64,000 nucleotides of DNA, taken from the NCBI GenBank assembly GCA_007570785.1, contig ML660203.1:8366638-8430637 (forward strand), written 5' to 3'. The stretch is from Antilocapra americana (lineage: Eukaryota; Chordata; Mammalia; Artiodactyla; Antilocapridae). Below are positions 1 through 10,204 of the stretch, one piece after another (position 1 is the stretch's first letter; the number at the start of each line of letters is the position of its first letter). The translations under genes were made by a program, and so were the position numbers. The notes under the pieces are model-generated. The model ran no database searches, was not told the origin of the DNA, and was given only the letters and a program-made list of their open reading frames with translations.

Positions 1-407
1 TTGAGGTCTTGTGAGATAAACAAGGCCAAAAAAAAAAAAACCCTCAGTCTCACAGGTATACTTCATAAAATTATTCATTACGTTGCTAATAATATTAGAA
101 ACAATCTAAGTGTTAATCAATAAGGAAAAGGTTAAATAAATAATGATTTGTTCATTGTGCAGCCATAAAAAAAGCTGGGAAAGCTTTTTCGAGATTTGAA
201 AATGGAAAGGTCTTCAACTTACATATTAAATTTTAAAAAAGATATTAAAAATACTATGTATTAAAATAATATTGTGTTTAAATTTTTAAAAAGATGGTTG
301 TACAGCAAAGTAAATGATGTACTCAATGCCAGGTCACTTAATGCCACGTAAATTTAAAAATGGTTAGTCTGGTAAATTTAGCGATGTGCATAAACCAATA
401 GTCAGTT

Positions 408-1165
408 GTACAGAGTGAAGGAAGTCAGAAAGAGAAAAACAAATATCATATATGCGGTGTTGGTGAAGACTTTTGAGAGTCCCTTGGACTGCAAGGAGAT
501 CCAACCAGTCCACCCTAAAGGAGATCAGTCCTGAGTGTTCATTGGAAGGACTGATGTTGAAGCTGAAACTCCAATACTTTGGCCACCTGATGTGAAGAAC
601 TGACTCATCTGAAAAGAGTCTGATGCTGGGAAAGATTGAAGGTGGGAGAAGGGGACAACAGAGGATGAGATGGTTGGATGGCATCACAGACTCAATGGAC
701 ATGAGTTTGAATAAACTCCAGGAGTTGGTGATGGACACTGAGGTCTGGCGTGCTGCAGTCCATGTGGTCGCAAAGAGTCCGACATGACTGAGCGACTGAA
801 CTGAATGTATACATATAGAATCTTGAAAGATGGTACTGATGAACCTATTTGCAAGGCAGGAACACAGACGCAGATGTAGAGAACAAACCTGTGGACACAG
901 GGAGGAGAGGGTGGGACGAACTGAGAGATACATTGCCATATATACACTACCATGTGTAAAACAGATAGCTAGTGGGAAGTGGCTATGTAGCACAGGGGCT
1001 CAGCTCAGTGCTGTGATGACCTAGAAGGATGGGAAGAGGGTAGATGGGATGGAGGCTCAAGAGAGAGAGGATATATGTATATATATAGCTGATTCACGTC
1101 ATTGTACAACAGAAACTAATACATCATTGTAAAGCAATTATGTTCCAATTAAAAAAAATTTAAAA
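408..1165 (+). mobile_element. L1 3' end (interrupted by a BovB fragment)
   Basis: The end of L1 ORF2 and the 3'UTR are recognisable in two pieces, 408-452 (gagtgaaggaagtcagaaag) and about 809-1165. The second piece ends with attgtaaagcaattatgttcc and an A-rich tail. The text is continuous as L1 if the BovB segment 453-808 is removed. Confidence 0.8.
453..808 (+). mobile_element. BovB (RTE) LINE 3' fragment
   Basis: About 355 nt match the C-terminal coding region and 3' end of BovB in sense orientation: gagagtcccttggactgcaa, later ggatggcatcacagactcaa, and the terminal gagcgactgaactga. It is severely 5'-truncated and lies inside an L1 3' end. Confidence 0.85.
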
Positions 1166-1189
1166 AGACAGTAAACTTTATGTTATGTA

Positions 1190-1413
1190 TGCGTCCATGC
1201 TAAGGTGCTTCAGTCATGTCCAACTCTTTTTGACCCTAATGACCATAGCTCGCTAGGTTCCTCTGTCCATGGGATTCCCCCAGCAAGAATACTGGAATGG
1301 GTTGCCATGTCCTCCTCCAGGGGATCTGCCCAACCCAGGGATCGAACCCATGTCTCTCAGGTATCCTGCATTGGTAGGCAGATTCTTTATCACTGGCACC
1401 ACCTTGGAAGTCC
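1190..1413 (-). mobile_element. Bov-tA SINE
   Basis: Full-length-looking Bov-tA in antisense: tRNA-derived head near 1400 with B-box-like ggttcgatccct complement, and the BovB-derived body toward 1200. Flanking 11-bp duplications tatgttatgta lie at 1179-1189 and 1414-1424. Confidence 0.92.
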
Positions 1414-1631
1414 TATGTTATGTACATTTTATCACAAAAAGAAAGGGAAAAAAATGGAGAGAATATGTATTACTGCTTATTTTGCCACTGAATGTTTCTG
1501 GAGTGATACACAAGAACATGATGAAGACTGCCTTCAGGAAAAGCAAATAAGTTTTTCATATGGGCTTCTTATTAAAGATGCTACACAATTTTCACTGGGG
1601 TTTGGCACCTAATATTATATATTTGTGGCTC

Positions 1632-1858
1632 TAGGGCAAAGGTCAACAGACTATAGCCCACAGGCCAAATTCAGCTTAAGTCCTATTTTGGTAAATTAAG
1701 TATTATACGAACACAACCATACTCATTCATTTTTTGGTACTACTTCTGGCTGCTTGGGGCAGAGATGAGTAGATGCGACAGAGACCAAATGACCCAAAGC
1801 CTAAAATATTTATTATCTGGTCCTTTAAGAAAAAGTTTGCCAAATCTGCCCTAGAGCA
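1632..1858 (+). mobile_element. Non-autonomous DNA transposon (hAT-like MER family)
   Basis: The segment opens ggtcaacagactatagccca and ends ggtcctttaagaaaaagtttgccaa, with the phrase gcctaaaatatttattatctgg. This is the common mammalian element with near-inverted ends of the type ggcaaact...agtttgcc. I do not give an exact subfamily name. Confidence 0.65.
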
Positions 1859-2221
1859 ATTAAAATAATTCAAATATTAAGTGAGTTTCCTGATGTTCAT
1901 TTTTTATGTGGTACCCAGATTTCTCAAACATTCATGATTATTAATAGGATTTTAACCTTCCAGTGATTTAAATTAGCACTGGTAAATAAAATCAAATAAT
2001 AATATACATGAGCAATACTGATACCAAATAATGAAATGAACAAAGAAAACTATTTCTCTAAGTAATCTTCTACAGAACAAATCCTAAATGTATTCCATGA
2101 CTGTACAAATTATCAATGTAAGTTAAAATTTTACGGAAAAAAAATGACCTGAACTTTCCTAGACAACTTTCCTATTTAAAACTAGATGAGTACATTTTAA
2201 AGGTTTAAACTATATCTGTTC

Positions 2222-2436
2222 CTGCTGCTGCTGCTGCTTAGTCACTAACTTGTGTCTGACTCTTTGCTACCCCATGGACTGCAGCCCACCAGGCTCCCTG
2301 TCCATGGGATTTTCCAGGAAAGAATACTGTGGGTTGCCATTTCCTTCTCCAGGGCATCTTTCCAGCCCAGAGATTGAACCCATATCTCCTGCTTGGCAGG
2401 CAGATTCTTTACCACTGAGCCACCTGGGAAGTCCCA
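2222..2436 (-). mobile_element. Bov-tA SINE
   Basis: Antisense Bov-tA with a (CTG) run at the left that is the usual (CAG)n tail of this SINE, and the tRNA-like head ending ccacctgggaagtccc. A short duplication tgttcct flanks it. Confidence 0.9.
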
Positions 2437-3585
2437 TTTGTTCCTATTAGCTTCCTTTAAATTTATGTCTTTTGCTGAAATTACTGAGTAGAAGAGATAC
2501 ACTGCTCATGATGACAGATAAAGTCAGGAACTGTCCCTTTATAACACAAAGCCAGCTGGCAGCAAGTGAACACCAAGTAGTCTACAGCAAAATCCACGGG
2601 GTTCTGAAATGAACTCGTCACCACCACAATACCAGAAAGAAAGCCGCAGTGCTGAGCTGAGCTTGGGGGAAGGCCGTGAGGAGCCTAGGAAGCACAAAAT
2701 GGACTCAGCCATGTAAAAACTGGTGTGCCCTCAACTTTCCAAACTTACTTTCACAGCACAAAAATGGTACTTCAAGCTCTATCCCCCAAACACCCCATGA
2801 TCCTGGCCATTTACAGAAAAGTCAATGGATAAAGTACCACGGTGGATCAGAACTGCACCTGCTACACTGATGTGTCGGAAGAGCCTTGCCAGGAGAGGCC
2901 TTCATTACTCAACCACTAATGATTTCTGTGGACATATAAGGACCAAATCAGGCTTCCAACACCCAGAACTGAGCACATGCCCAGAGAGACAGGATAAAAA
3001 CTAACAATCCTCAACATACTTTTAAAATCAAACTTAAAAAAAAAAAACTAATTAAAAAAAAGGGGGGGGAGTTGTTTCATGTTATATAAGTTTTTGAATT
3101 ATATTCCACTGAGCTTCAGAGATTCTTCACACAGGTGTGTTTTATAAAATGGGACTATTTCAAAAGAAAAAAATAAAACAAAAAAAAATGCACACTCCAA
3201 GCCTAATGTTAAGATAACATATGTTAAGAGCCCATAACAGTATACATAATTCTGTACTGTTAGGCTAACTAAGTATTATGCTATCCTTAAAACAAAGCTT
3301 TTCTTCTTATCTCTGATTAATCAAAGTGACTACACAGCATGCTATTTAGGAAAAGTCACCCACACAATGGCCATGTTCATTAGGCTTGTCTCACAAAAAG
3401 AAGAAAGCAACAGAGACACTGAAATGCTCCAAGCTGGCAACCAGCACACCACCCTGAATGGGTATTAGACCTCACCGAAAGAGGCCAGTCCTTACCATTT
3501 CTGAACTTCAAAGTAAAAATTATTCATTCTGAGCTTTCAAAACTACTGCTTTTACCTGTTATACATTTTGAGGTTCTGTGAAAAA
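2437..3585. other. Intron sequence with no recognised element
   Basis: No exon, RNA gene or clear repeat family could be recognised. The stretch contains A-rich runs around 3010-3060 and 3160-3190. The downstream PHD exon of PHF20 is not here. Confidence 0.5.
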
Positions 3586-3589
3586 GTCT

Positions 3590-3645
3590 ATGTGGGCAAG
3601 GGGTTCTGATGCAGAAAAAGTTTGAGAACCACTGACCTAATGCAT
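3590..3645 (+). mobile_element. MER5A-like DNA transposon remnant
   Basis: The terminal phrase aagtttgagaaccactg is the conserved 3' end of MER5-type elements. The rest is too diverged to trace. The adjacent Bov-tA inserted directly after this terminus. Confidence 0.55.
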
Positions 3646-3850
3646 GGTGGTGGTTTAGTTGCTAAGTCATGTCCAACTCTTTTGACCCACAGATTCCAGC
3701 CCACCAAGGCTCCTTTGTCCATGGGATATTCCAAGCAAGAATACTGGAGCAGGTTGCCATTTCCTTCTCCAGGGATCTTCCTGACCCAGAGACCGAACCC
3801 GGGTTTCTTGTATTACAGCAGATTCTTTACTGACTGAGCCACCAGAAAGC
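3646..3850 (-). mobile_element. Bov-tA SINE with 14-bp target duplication
   Basis: Antisense Bov-tA flanked by identical ctgacctaatgcat copies at 3632-3645 and 3851-3864. The body matches the family (cacaagtccaactctt-type end at left, head gagccaccagaaagcc at right). Confidence 0.93.
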
Positions 3851-4667
3851 CTGACCTAATGCATACTAACAATCATAAACATCAGGAGCTACTGGAGACC
3901 ATTCAAGTACCTTGAATTCTGAGACGCTGCCATGAAGGCTATTCAAAGAGAAAGAAACTCCTAAAAGAATTCTAACCAATGTACGCATAACTTACGTAAA
4001 AGCCTCCGGTTCCCTGAACACACAGGGTATTTATGACAGTCCAGGGAGTTAGCCAGGCAACAGTCACCTCCAGCAGGACTGTGATTAACAGCAAGAGAAG
4101 GGCAGAGGCAAGCAGGTGACGGTCTCTCAGAGCAGGCAAGGAACTGCCTCCCCCACCCATCCCCCCAGGAGGCACATCCCAGAAATGGAGATGACAACTA
4201 CAAATGCCAGGGAAATAAAGAGTAAGAAACCGACAAGCTCTAAAACTGGCCACCATTTCATTAGGTCATAAAGAAAACCTGCCTTTGAGAGAAGATATGT
4301 GTCTATAGGAAGATCAAACTGCCCCTCCAGAGAGTTGGGTCCCTACTGTTCAACTCCTCACTGTGTGACCACAGGCAAGGCCTTTCCCATTGGTGAGTCC
4401 AGCTGGCCTAAGCAGGGCATGGGAGATTTACACTCAATGATCCTTCAAGTCCTCTCTTATTCTATCAATAAGTTATTTATACCAGCCTGAGATGCAGAGG
4501 AAGCTGAACGAGTAAGCAAGCTCAGTCTGGTGCTGAGAGTACCGCCTACCTGGGGCTTCTGACCTGACTTGTGATTTTTGCTAGCCTCAAATGGTAGTCC
4601 TTCACGGTTCCCGCCAAGGACCAGTTTGTGTTTCTCCAGACCTGTGGCTCCTGGAAGCCCCACCTAC

Positions 4668-4846
4668 CTGAATCATGAAGTCATTTTCCTCCTGAACCTC
4701 ACAGATGCAGCGGACCACTTCAAAGTCATAACGGTCATCCCCGTCAAGTTCCTCGTCTGGGTTAGTGGTCACATCAACGTCTTGGCCATACTCCTCATCG
4801 CTCCAAAGAAAGCTCTCGGAAGAGGACTCACTCAGATTATCCTCTT
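4668..4846 (-). CDS. PHF20: PHF20 coding exon: acidic segment and first part of PHD finger
   Basis: The 179-nt exon encodes about residues 611-670: (E)EDNLSESSSESFLWSDEEYG, then an Asp/Glu-rich stretch, then VVRCICEVQEENDFMIQ. The final part opens the PHD zinc finger, with the first two zinc-ligand cysteines (CIC, about 657 and 659). In PHF20 this finger recognises H3K4me2. The remaining ligands (the segment starting CEECQCW in the family) belong to the next exon, which I cannot find between 1 and 4667. The acceptor is cctcgtag/AAGAGG and the donor is TCAG/gtaggt, phase 0 at the 3' end. Confidence 0.96.
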
Positions 4847-5329
4847 CTACGAGGAAAGGGAAAACAACAGTCACGAAATAAAAAAATAATCAACACTAGA
4901 TCACCAAGACCAGTAAGAAACGACCTTACAGACCCTCTCCTCTGTGAACTTTCACAGAGCTGGGAAATACGAACTCCAATTGGTTCCTTGGGCCTGTCAT
5001 CTACTAACAGCCCAAACGACATCTGCCGCTTGGCAGTAAACTGAGCTCCCTTTCCTCATCTTCCCGACAGTGAAGCCCAAGGTAAGTGGCTACTCAAGGT
5101 TACAGAGATCAATGGCAGAAAAACTGCAACTCCCCGTGAACCATATAGATCATCATCCCTAATGACACAAACATATTCCTCAGCCTCACTCCATGCACCG
5201 AGGACCTGGCTTACAGCAAGTCCTTCAAAGTATCCACAGTTACCTTGAAAACTCTGTAAACAGTGAAGAATGAGAAAAGGGAAGATTCTAGGGATAGTCA
5301 GAACTAGAATATCTAGTCTGGGGTGCCTG

Positions 5330-5470
5330 ATTAGTGATAATTACAGCTAACATTTACTGATCACTTATTCTGTACCAGACACTGTTGTAAATACTTTACA
5401 TATACTTATTAACTGCTTTTAAACTCATGATCACCCTATAAGTTGCTGAAGATGGGGAAGCTTCAAGGTT
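5330..5470 (-). mobile_element. MIR SINE remnant
   Basis: The phrases gctaacatttactgatcact and gtaccagacactgttgtaaa match the reverse complement of MIR. An old, diverged copy in the intron between the PHD-entry and Cys/Ser exons. Confidence 0.7.
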
Positions 5471-5680
5471 GACTCAGATTTCCCCAAACAACCAGGTTAT
5501 ATGCAGAGGCCACCAATAAGAAATGGAGGAACAGGGAGGCAAGTATGCAAGGGGAAGGGGGATAATAGATTTGGCTATAGTCACATTGGCTGAGGGGTAC
5601 CTATGAGACATTCTACTAAGGCCAAAGTTGGAGAGAAGGGAAATTCAAGGAAGGTATAGCTAATGACCTACTTTATTTGA

Positions 5681-5804
5681 TGTCTGTTTTTTTTTTCCCA
5701 GCCGCTAACTCTTTTGCAACACCATGAACTGTAGCCTACTAGGCTCCTCTGTCCATGGGATTTTCCAGGCAAGAATACTACAGTGAGATGCCATTTTCTT
5801 CTCC
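5681..5804 (-). mobile_element. Bov-A monomer SINE
   Basis: On the minus strand the element starts ggagaagaaaatggcat and ends near a T/A-rich tail. The tRNA head is absent, so it is a Bov-A type single unit. Target duplications tttatttga lie at 5672-5680 and 5805-5813. Confidence 0.82.
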
Positions 5805-5951
5805 ATTTATTTGAGGTACTTTTTCTTTAAAAGATTTAACAATTACTTGCAGAAGGCCTGAGAGCAGACTACAGTATCAACATATATCCAGCATTCTCAG
5901 ACTACAGTGTTGTTGTACAAATGGTCAAGAGCCAGCAGAGAGCCTCCTTAC

Positions 5952-6116
5952 CAGACACTTTTACTTTCCCTTTGTGGTTTCCAGACTCTGAGCCTTGGAT
6001 CTGTGGGCTCATATGGACACCAGGCTTGTGCGAGGAGCCACACTTGGAAACAGCGAGTGCCTTGGGTGGACAAGGTTCCTGGGAAGTGTCACTGACCTCC
6101 TCACTGCACGGGCATT
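5952..6116 (-). CDS. PHF20: PHF20 coding exon: Cys/Ser/His-rich linker
   Basis: The 165-nt exon encodes about residues 556-610: (E)CPCSEEVSDTSQEPCPPKAL, then AVSKCGSSHKPGVHMSPQIQ to HKGKVKVS. It follows the basic tract and precedes the acidic segment before the PHD finger. The acceptor is gttcttccag/AATGCC and the donor is TCTG/gtaagg. The exon starts and ends in phase 1. No named domain is recognised here; I identify it by continuity with PHF20 on both sides. Confidence 0.94.
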
Positions 6117-6534
6117 CTGGAAGAACAAGATCAAGAAGAAATTAGCACCCCTAGACATCACCAGGGCATTCCAGAATCAACCCTATCCAACTAACAGCTC
6201 TGCTGGTCAAACTGCTCAAATGCTCAGGAGGAATTCAGCTACAAAAGAGTACAGATTAATACTTATAGTTACCTCTAAGAACCTCAAAACCGAAGCCTTC
6301 CTCCTCACCCTCACCCTTCTCCCTCCTTTTCTGAGAAGACTGTTTCTCTAAACCAGAAGATAGTTTGAGAACAAAATGTGGCATTCCTTTAGCTCTCAAG
6401 ACTGGAGCACTGATTTTCTTAAAAATCTGCATTTTTGTTGGAGCTAGGCACACACTTTTAAAGAGATATATCCTTATTGAAAGGGTTCAGAAAGGTACAT
6501 TTAAGAGTTGTATGTGCACACAATTAGAGAACTT

Positions 6535-6795
6535 ACGGTTGCCAGGGGGAAGGAATGGGGGAAGTGTTAGGGAGTTTGGGATGGACATGTACACACTGCT
6601 ATATTTAAAATGGGTAACCAAAGGCCTACTGTGTACCACAGGGAACTCTGTTCATGTTATGTGGCAGCCTGTATGAGAAGGGAGTACAGGGGAGAATGGA
6701 TATATATATATGGCTTAGTCCCTTCGCTGTTCACCTGAAACTATCACAACATTGTTAATTAGCTACACACCAATACAAAATTAAAAGTTTACAAA
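6535..6795 (+). mobile_element. L1 3' end
   Basis: Typical L1 3' phrases include acggttgccagggggaagga, gtaccacagggaactctgtt and ctgaaactatcacaacattg, ending in an A-rich tail. Severely truncated. Confidence 0.78.
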
Positions 6796-7118
6796 TAAAT
6801 ACAATAAAAACTAAAAAGAGTTGTGTATGCAAACACATATAGTAGTTCACCTGCCTATCCTCTCCTACAACAATGTTTTCACTGTGAAAGGGCAATGCTG
6901 GCCAACACAGCGCGAGGGAGGGCTTTCTAAACGCCAGTGCAGCCTTGAGGCACCCAGGGTAAGTGGGCTCTTCCACTGTCACTGCCCACACCAGGCTGAG
7001 CCCACACACTCCATTAAACGCTCGCTGACCCTTCCTCTCCTCAGAGGCAGGACCATGAAGAAGCAACCCCTCCTTACCTGTAAGGAAACCCAAGTGAAAT
7101 GCCCCGGGGAAAATTTAC

Positions 7119-7217
7119 CAGGTTTGGTTTTCTTTTTCTTTTTCTTTTTTTTCTTTGGCTTCACCCTCACAAACTCTTTGAATTTCTTCTCTTTATTCTT
7201 CTCCTTGTCTTTTGCAG
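7119..7217 (-). CDS. PHF20: PHF20 coding exon: poly-lysine basic tract
   Basis: The 99-nt exon encodes about residues 523-555: TAKDKEKNKEKKFKEFVRVK followed by a run of nine Lys broken only before TKP. This basic stretch is a likely nuclear localisation or nucleic-acid contact segment (inference). The acceptor is tttaattctag/CTGCAA, with a modest pyrimidine tract, and the donor is CCTG/gtaaat. On the + strand the Lys run appears as a T-rich tract around 7125-7160. Phase 1-1. Confidence 0.94.
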
Positions 7218-7404
7218 CTAGAATTAAATAGAAGCATAAGTGTTGGAATTCTAACATTCTGTTTTCAATACCAGGATGTTTATGCTTAAGTAACTAAGAA
7301 CTAAAATGGGCAGCAGAACAGAGTTCCCATTGGATACTGCCTGGGAGGTCATCTTCCATCCCCCTCGGCACTCTGCAGCCCCTTCTCCAAAGCCCCTTCT
7401 GAGT

Positions 7405-7730
7405 CTTTAGACTAGGGGCTGGCAAACTCTGACCCACTGCTTGTTATTGTAAGTAAGTTTTATTGAAATACACTATGTTACATGTTGACGTGGCTACTGC
7501 CATGCTTCAATGACAGATGTGAGAAGTAAAATACAGATCTTCTGGCCCTCAAAGCTGAAAATACTTATTGTCTGGTCTTTTACAGAAAACGTTTGCCAAC
7601 CTTACTTAGATCACTATTCCTGAACACTGGCTACATATTGCAATCACCAAGGAAGATTTCAGAAAGTGAATGCCCGGGTCCTACACACAAAGATTCTGAT
7701 TTAACCGGTTTGAATCCTGAATGTCAGGAT
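7405..7730 (+). mobile_element. Two adjacent hAT-like DNA transposon relics
   Basis: 7405-7600 is a second diverged copy of the element seen at 1632, here opening ggggctggcaaactctgacc and ending aaacgtttgccaac. 7610-7730 resembles MER5A (cctgaacactggctacatat, attgcaatcacc). They lie just upstream of the poly-Lys exon. Confidence 0.6.
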
Positions 7731-8084
7731 TTTGTTTGCTTGATAATGATGATTCTTCTTTTTTTTTTTAATAATTGAAGTACAATTCACACCATATAAA
7801 AATATCCATTTAAAAAGGAACAATTGACACCTTCCAAAAGCCTCAACTCTTTTCACAGCAAAGCTTCTGAAGTTATCAACACTTCCTGCCAAACTTCTCA
7901 ATTCAATTTTCCTAATTCCTACCTACAAAGCTTCCCACCTACCACTCAACTGAAGCTGCAGTTTTCAAGTTATTAATAGCTTTACCATCGCAAAACTCCA
8001 GTTGTTTCTTCTTTCTTATCAAAAATATCTGCAGCATTTCAAATAACTGCTCACACTTTACTTTTTCAACGTTAAGCCATGTTT

Positions 8085-8650
8085 AACATACACAAATCCT
8101 CTGACCCAGCCACCCCACTTCTAAGAGAAAGGATAACTTATGTCCACACTGAGACTTGTACATGAATGCCCACAGCTTTAGTTGTAATCTCCCAAGCTGA
8201 AAACTGCCCAAATGTCCATTACCAGGTGAATGGACAAATAATTTGTGGTGTATTTATACAATGAAATACTTTCAATAATAAAAGTATAAATGTGTTGCGC
8301 ATAAATAATATGCGACAAAAAAGTAAATACTTATAAGTGAAATAAGTATACTGAGTAAAAGGAGTCACATAAAATCTAATGCATAAAGTATGAATCCATT
8401 TATATAAAATTCTAGAAATTGAAAACTAATCTATAAAATAGAAAGCAGAATAGTGGCTACCTGGGGATGAAAGAGTAGGGAGGAGTGGAAAGGAGGAATT
8501 AAAAGAGGACACAAGGAAATTTTAAGAGGTAATTGATAGGTTTACCATCTTACTGTGGTAATGACTGGGTACATATATATGCAAATCTCAAATTATACAA
8601 TTTAAATATGTGCAGTCCACTGAACAACAATTAAGCTTTAATAAAGCTGT
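8085..8650 (+). mobile_element. Old L1 3' end
   Basis: The classic L1 tail region includes ctctgacccagccaccccac, aaatgtccattaccaggtga and gtggctacctggggatgaaa. It is diverged and lacks any intact frame. Confidence 0.7.
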
Positions 8651-8714
8651 AGGGAGCATGGGGTGGGGCGGGCGGCAGTGGCTGAGAAGGAACAATCCAG
8701 CAGCATGTAGTACA

Positions 8715-8940
8715 CAATATTGTGCAACCAGCTCCACCCTAGTTCCAAAACATTCCCACCACTCAGGAGGAAAACCACTTCCCATTAAGCAGATTTTCCC
8801 CAAACCGTCAACCCTTGGCAACCGCCAATCTCCATCTGGCTCTGTGGATTCATCCATTCAGGGCATTTCATACACATACAATATGTGACCTTTAGTGTCT
8901 GGCTTATTTAACTTAGGGAAATGTTTCCAAGGGCATCAGG
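8715..8940 (-). mobile_element. Old L1 3'UTR fragment
   Basis: The phrases ccgtcaacccttggcaaccg, tctgtggattcatccattca and gtgacctttagtgtctggct match the reverse complement of an old mammalian L1 3' region. Confidence 0.6.
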
Positions 8941-9029
8941 GTTTTCTAAAAATATTCTTCAAGTGACTCTGACGTAGAATCAAGATGGATCACAAAGCAA
9001 GTGTGGGATAGAGTGAACATCCAAATTCA

Positions 9030-9155
9030 ATTGATTTTAACTGGGCACTTGTGTGCAACGATCGCAAATGTCTCATTCAATCCTGACAACCGTGTATATC
9101 ATTCCAGCTTTACAGATGAGGAAGCTGAAGCTTGGTGAGGCAGACACCAGCCTGA
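9030..9155 (-). mobile_element. MIR SINE remnant
   Basis: The phrase tttacagatgaggaagctga and the preceding cctgacaacc text match reverse-complement MIR. It is cut by the young L1 insertion that follows. Confidence 0.6.
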
Positions 9156-9183
9156 TATCATAAACACATTTAAAAACAAGTTC

Positions 9184-9552
9184 CCATTATCCAGAGTGAA
9201 GTAAGCCAGAAGCAAAAACAACAATACAGTATATTAACGCATATATATGGAATTTAGAAAGACGGTAACGAGAACCCAACATGCAAGACAACAAAAGGAA
9301 TGCAGATGTATAGAACAGACTCGTGGACTTTGTGGATGAGGGTAAGGGTGGGATGATATGGGAGAAGGGCATTGAAGCATGTTAATTGTCATGTGTCTAA
9401 TCAATCGCCAGCCCAGGATTCATGCTCGGGACTGGTGCAGCGAGATTTCCCGGGGGGGAGGGAGGAGGGAGGGGGGTTCCGGAGGGGAAGCATATGTAAA
9501 CCCATGGTGATATCATGACAATGTATGGCAAAAACAATTAAAAAAAAAAAAC
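9184..9552 (+). mobile_element. Young ruminant L1 3' end, copy A
   Basis: The end of ORF2 and the 3'UTR of a ruminant L1 run in sense to a 12-A tail. Features are acgcatatatatggaattta, a G-rich block at 9450-9485 and the tail catggtgatatcatgacaat. Target duplications aaaaacaagttc lie at 9172-9183 and 9553-9564. About 96% identical by eye to the copy at 41650-41929. Confidence 0.88.
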
Positions 9553-9854
9553 AAAAACAAGTTCATCTGGCTCTCTAGCATCAAGTCAGCACTATCACCC
9601 AAGCCCCTCTCCCAATCAGACATCCAAGAACTATCAGAGAAGACAGTGGGTTGCATCTCCCTGCTGGCAAGCCTAGCTCTACAGGCAGAAGTAAATCTAC
9701 TGGATAAAGAAAACAGGACTTTAAGGGTCTCTAAGCTCCCTTCCTGTTAAAACACTCTGCAACTGGGAAACAAAGCTCAAAAACAAGAACTCTAGGAAAG
9801 ACCTTACACTAATTTACAAAAATATTCTTTTTAAGATTAAGAAAATAGGGCCCA

Positions 9855-9978
9855 GGGACTTCCCTGATGGTCCAATGGTTAAGACTCTGTACTTCCACTG
9901 CAGGGACATGGGTTCGATCCCTGGTCTGGGAACTAGATTCCACATGCCTTGTGGTGTGGCCAAAAACAAACAAAAATC
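9855..9978 (+). mobile_element. CHR-type tRNA-derived SINE
   Basis: Begins gggacttccctgatggtcca, has a B-box-like ggttcgatccctgg and ends tgtggtgtggccaaaaac. The 8-bp duplications agggccca lie at 9847-9854 and 9979-9986. It is a SINE, not a tRNA gene. Confidence 0.88.
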
Positions 9979-10204
9979 AGGGCCCAAAGAAACAAGTTGA
10001 CTTAGCCAAAATCATGTAGCTAATTAGCAAAATATGGTTAAAAGTCTTCTAAATGCCATAAAAGCTACCACAAATATTTATTTTCCTCTGATCCTGGGAA
10101 CAGTCTTCCTCAGGAATAGAAACGGAACAACTCATTTCTGCAATGCCCACTAGAATTCATTCTATGCAGCCAGCATTAGTCTAAAACTAAAATCAGGTAA
10201 AGAC

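Noticed and set aside
364..993. A 209-codon open frame on the minus strand
   Set aside because: It lies antisense across a BovB 3' fragment and an L1 3' end. No protein homology or splice logic supports it.
2221..2240. CTG trinucleotide run as a possible repeat-expansion locus
   Set aside because: It is the normal short (CAG)n tail of an antisense Bov-tA SINE, as also seen at 62462.
1..4667. Search for the rest of the PHD finger exon
   Set aside because: No minus-strand segment encodes the expected CEECQCW-type continuation with AG/GT borders. It must lie beyond the left edge.
6979..7118. Continuation of the poly-Lys exon frame into the intron
   Set aside because: The donor gtaaat at 7118 joins in frame to the exon at 6116. 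The extension has no PHF20 similarity.
9855..9978. tRNA-like A and B boxes as a tRNA gene
   Set aside because: The sequence is a CHR-type SINE with target duplications and an A-rich tail. The cloverleaf is not complete. The same applies to the other CHR and Bov-tA heads.
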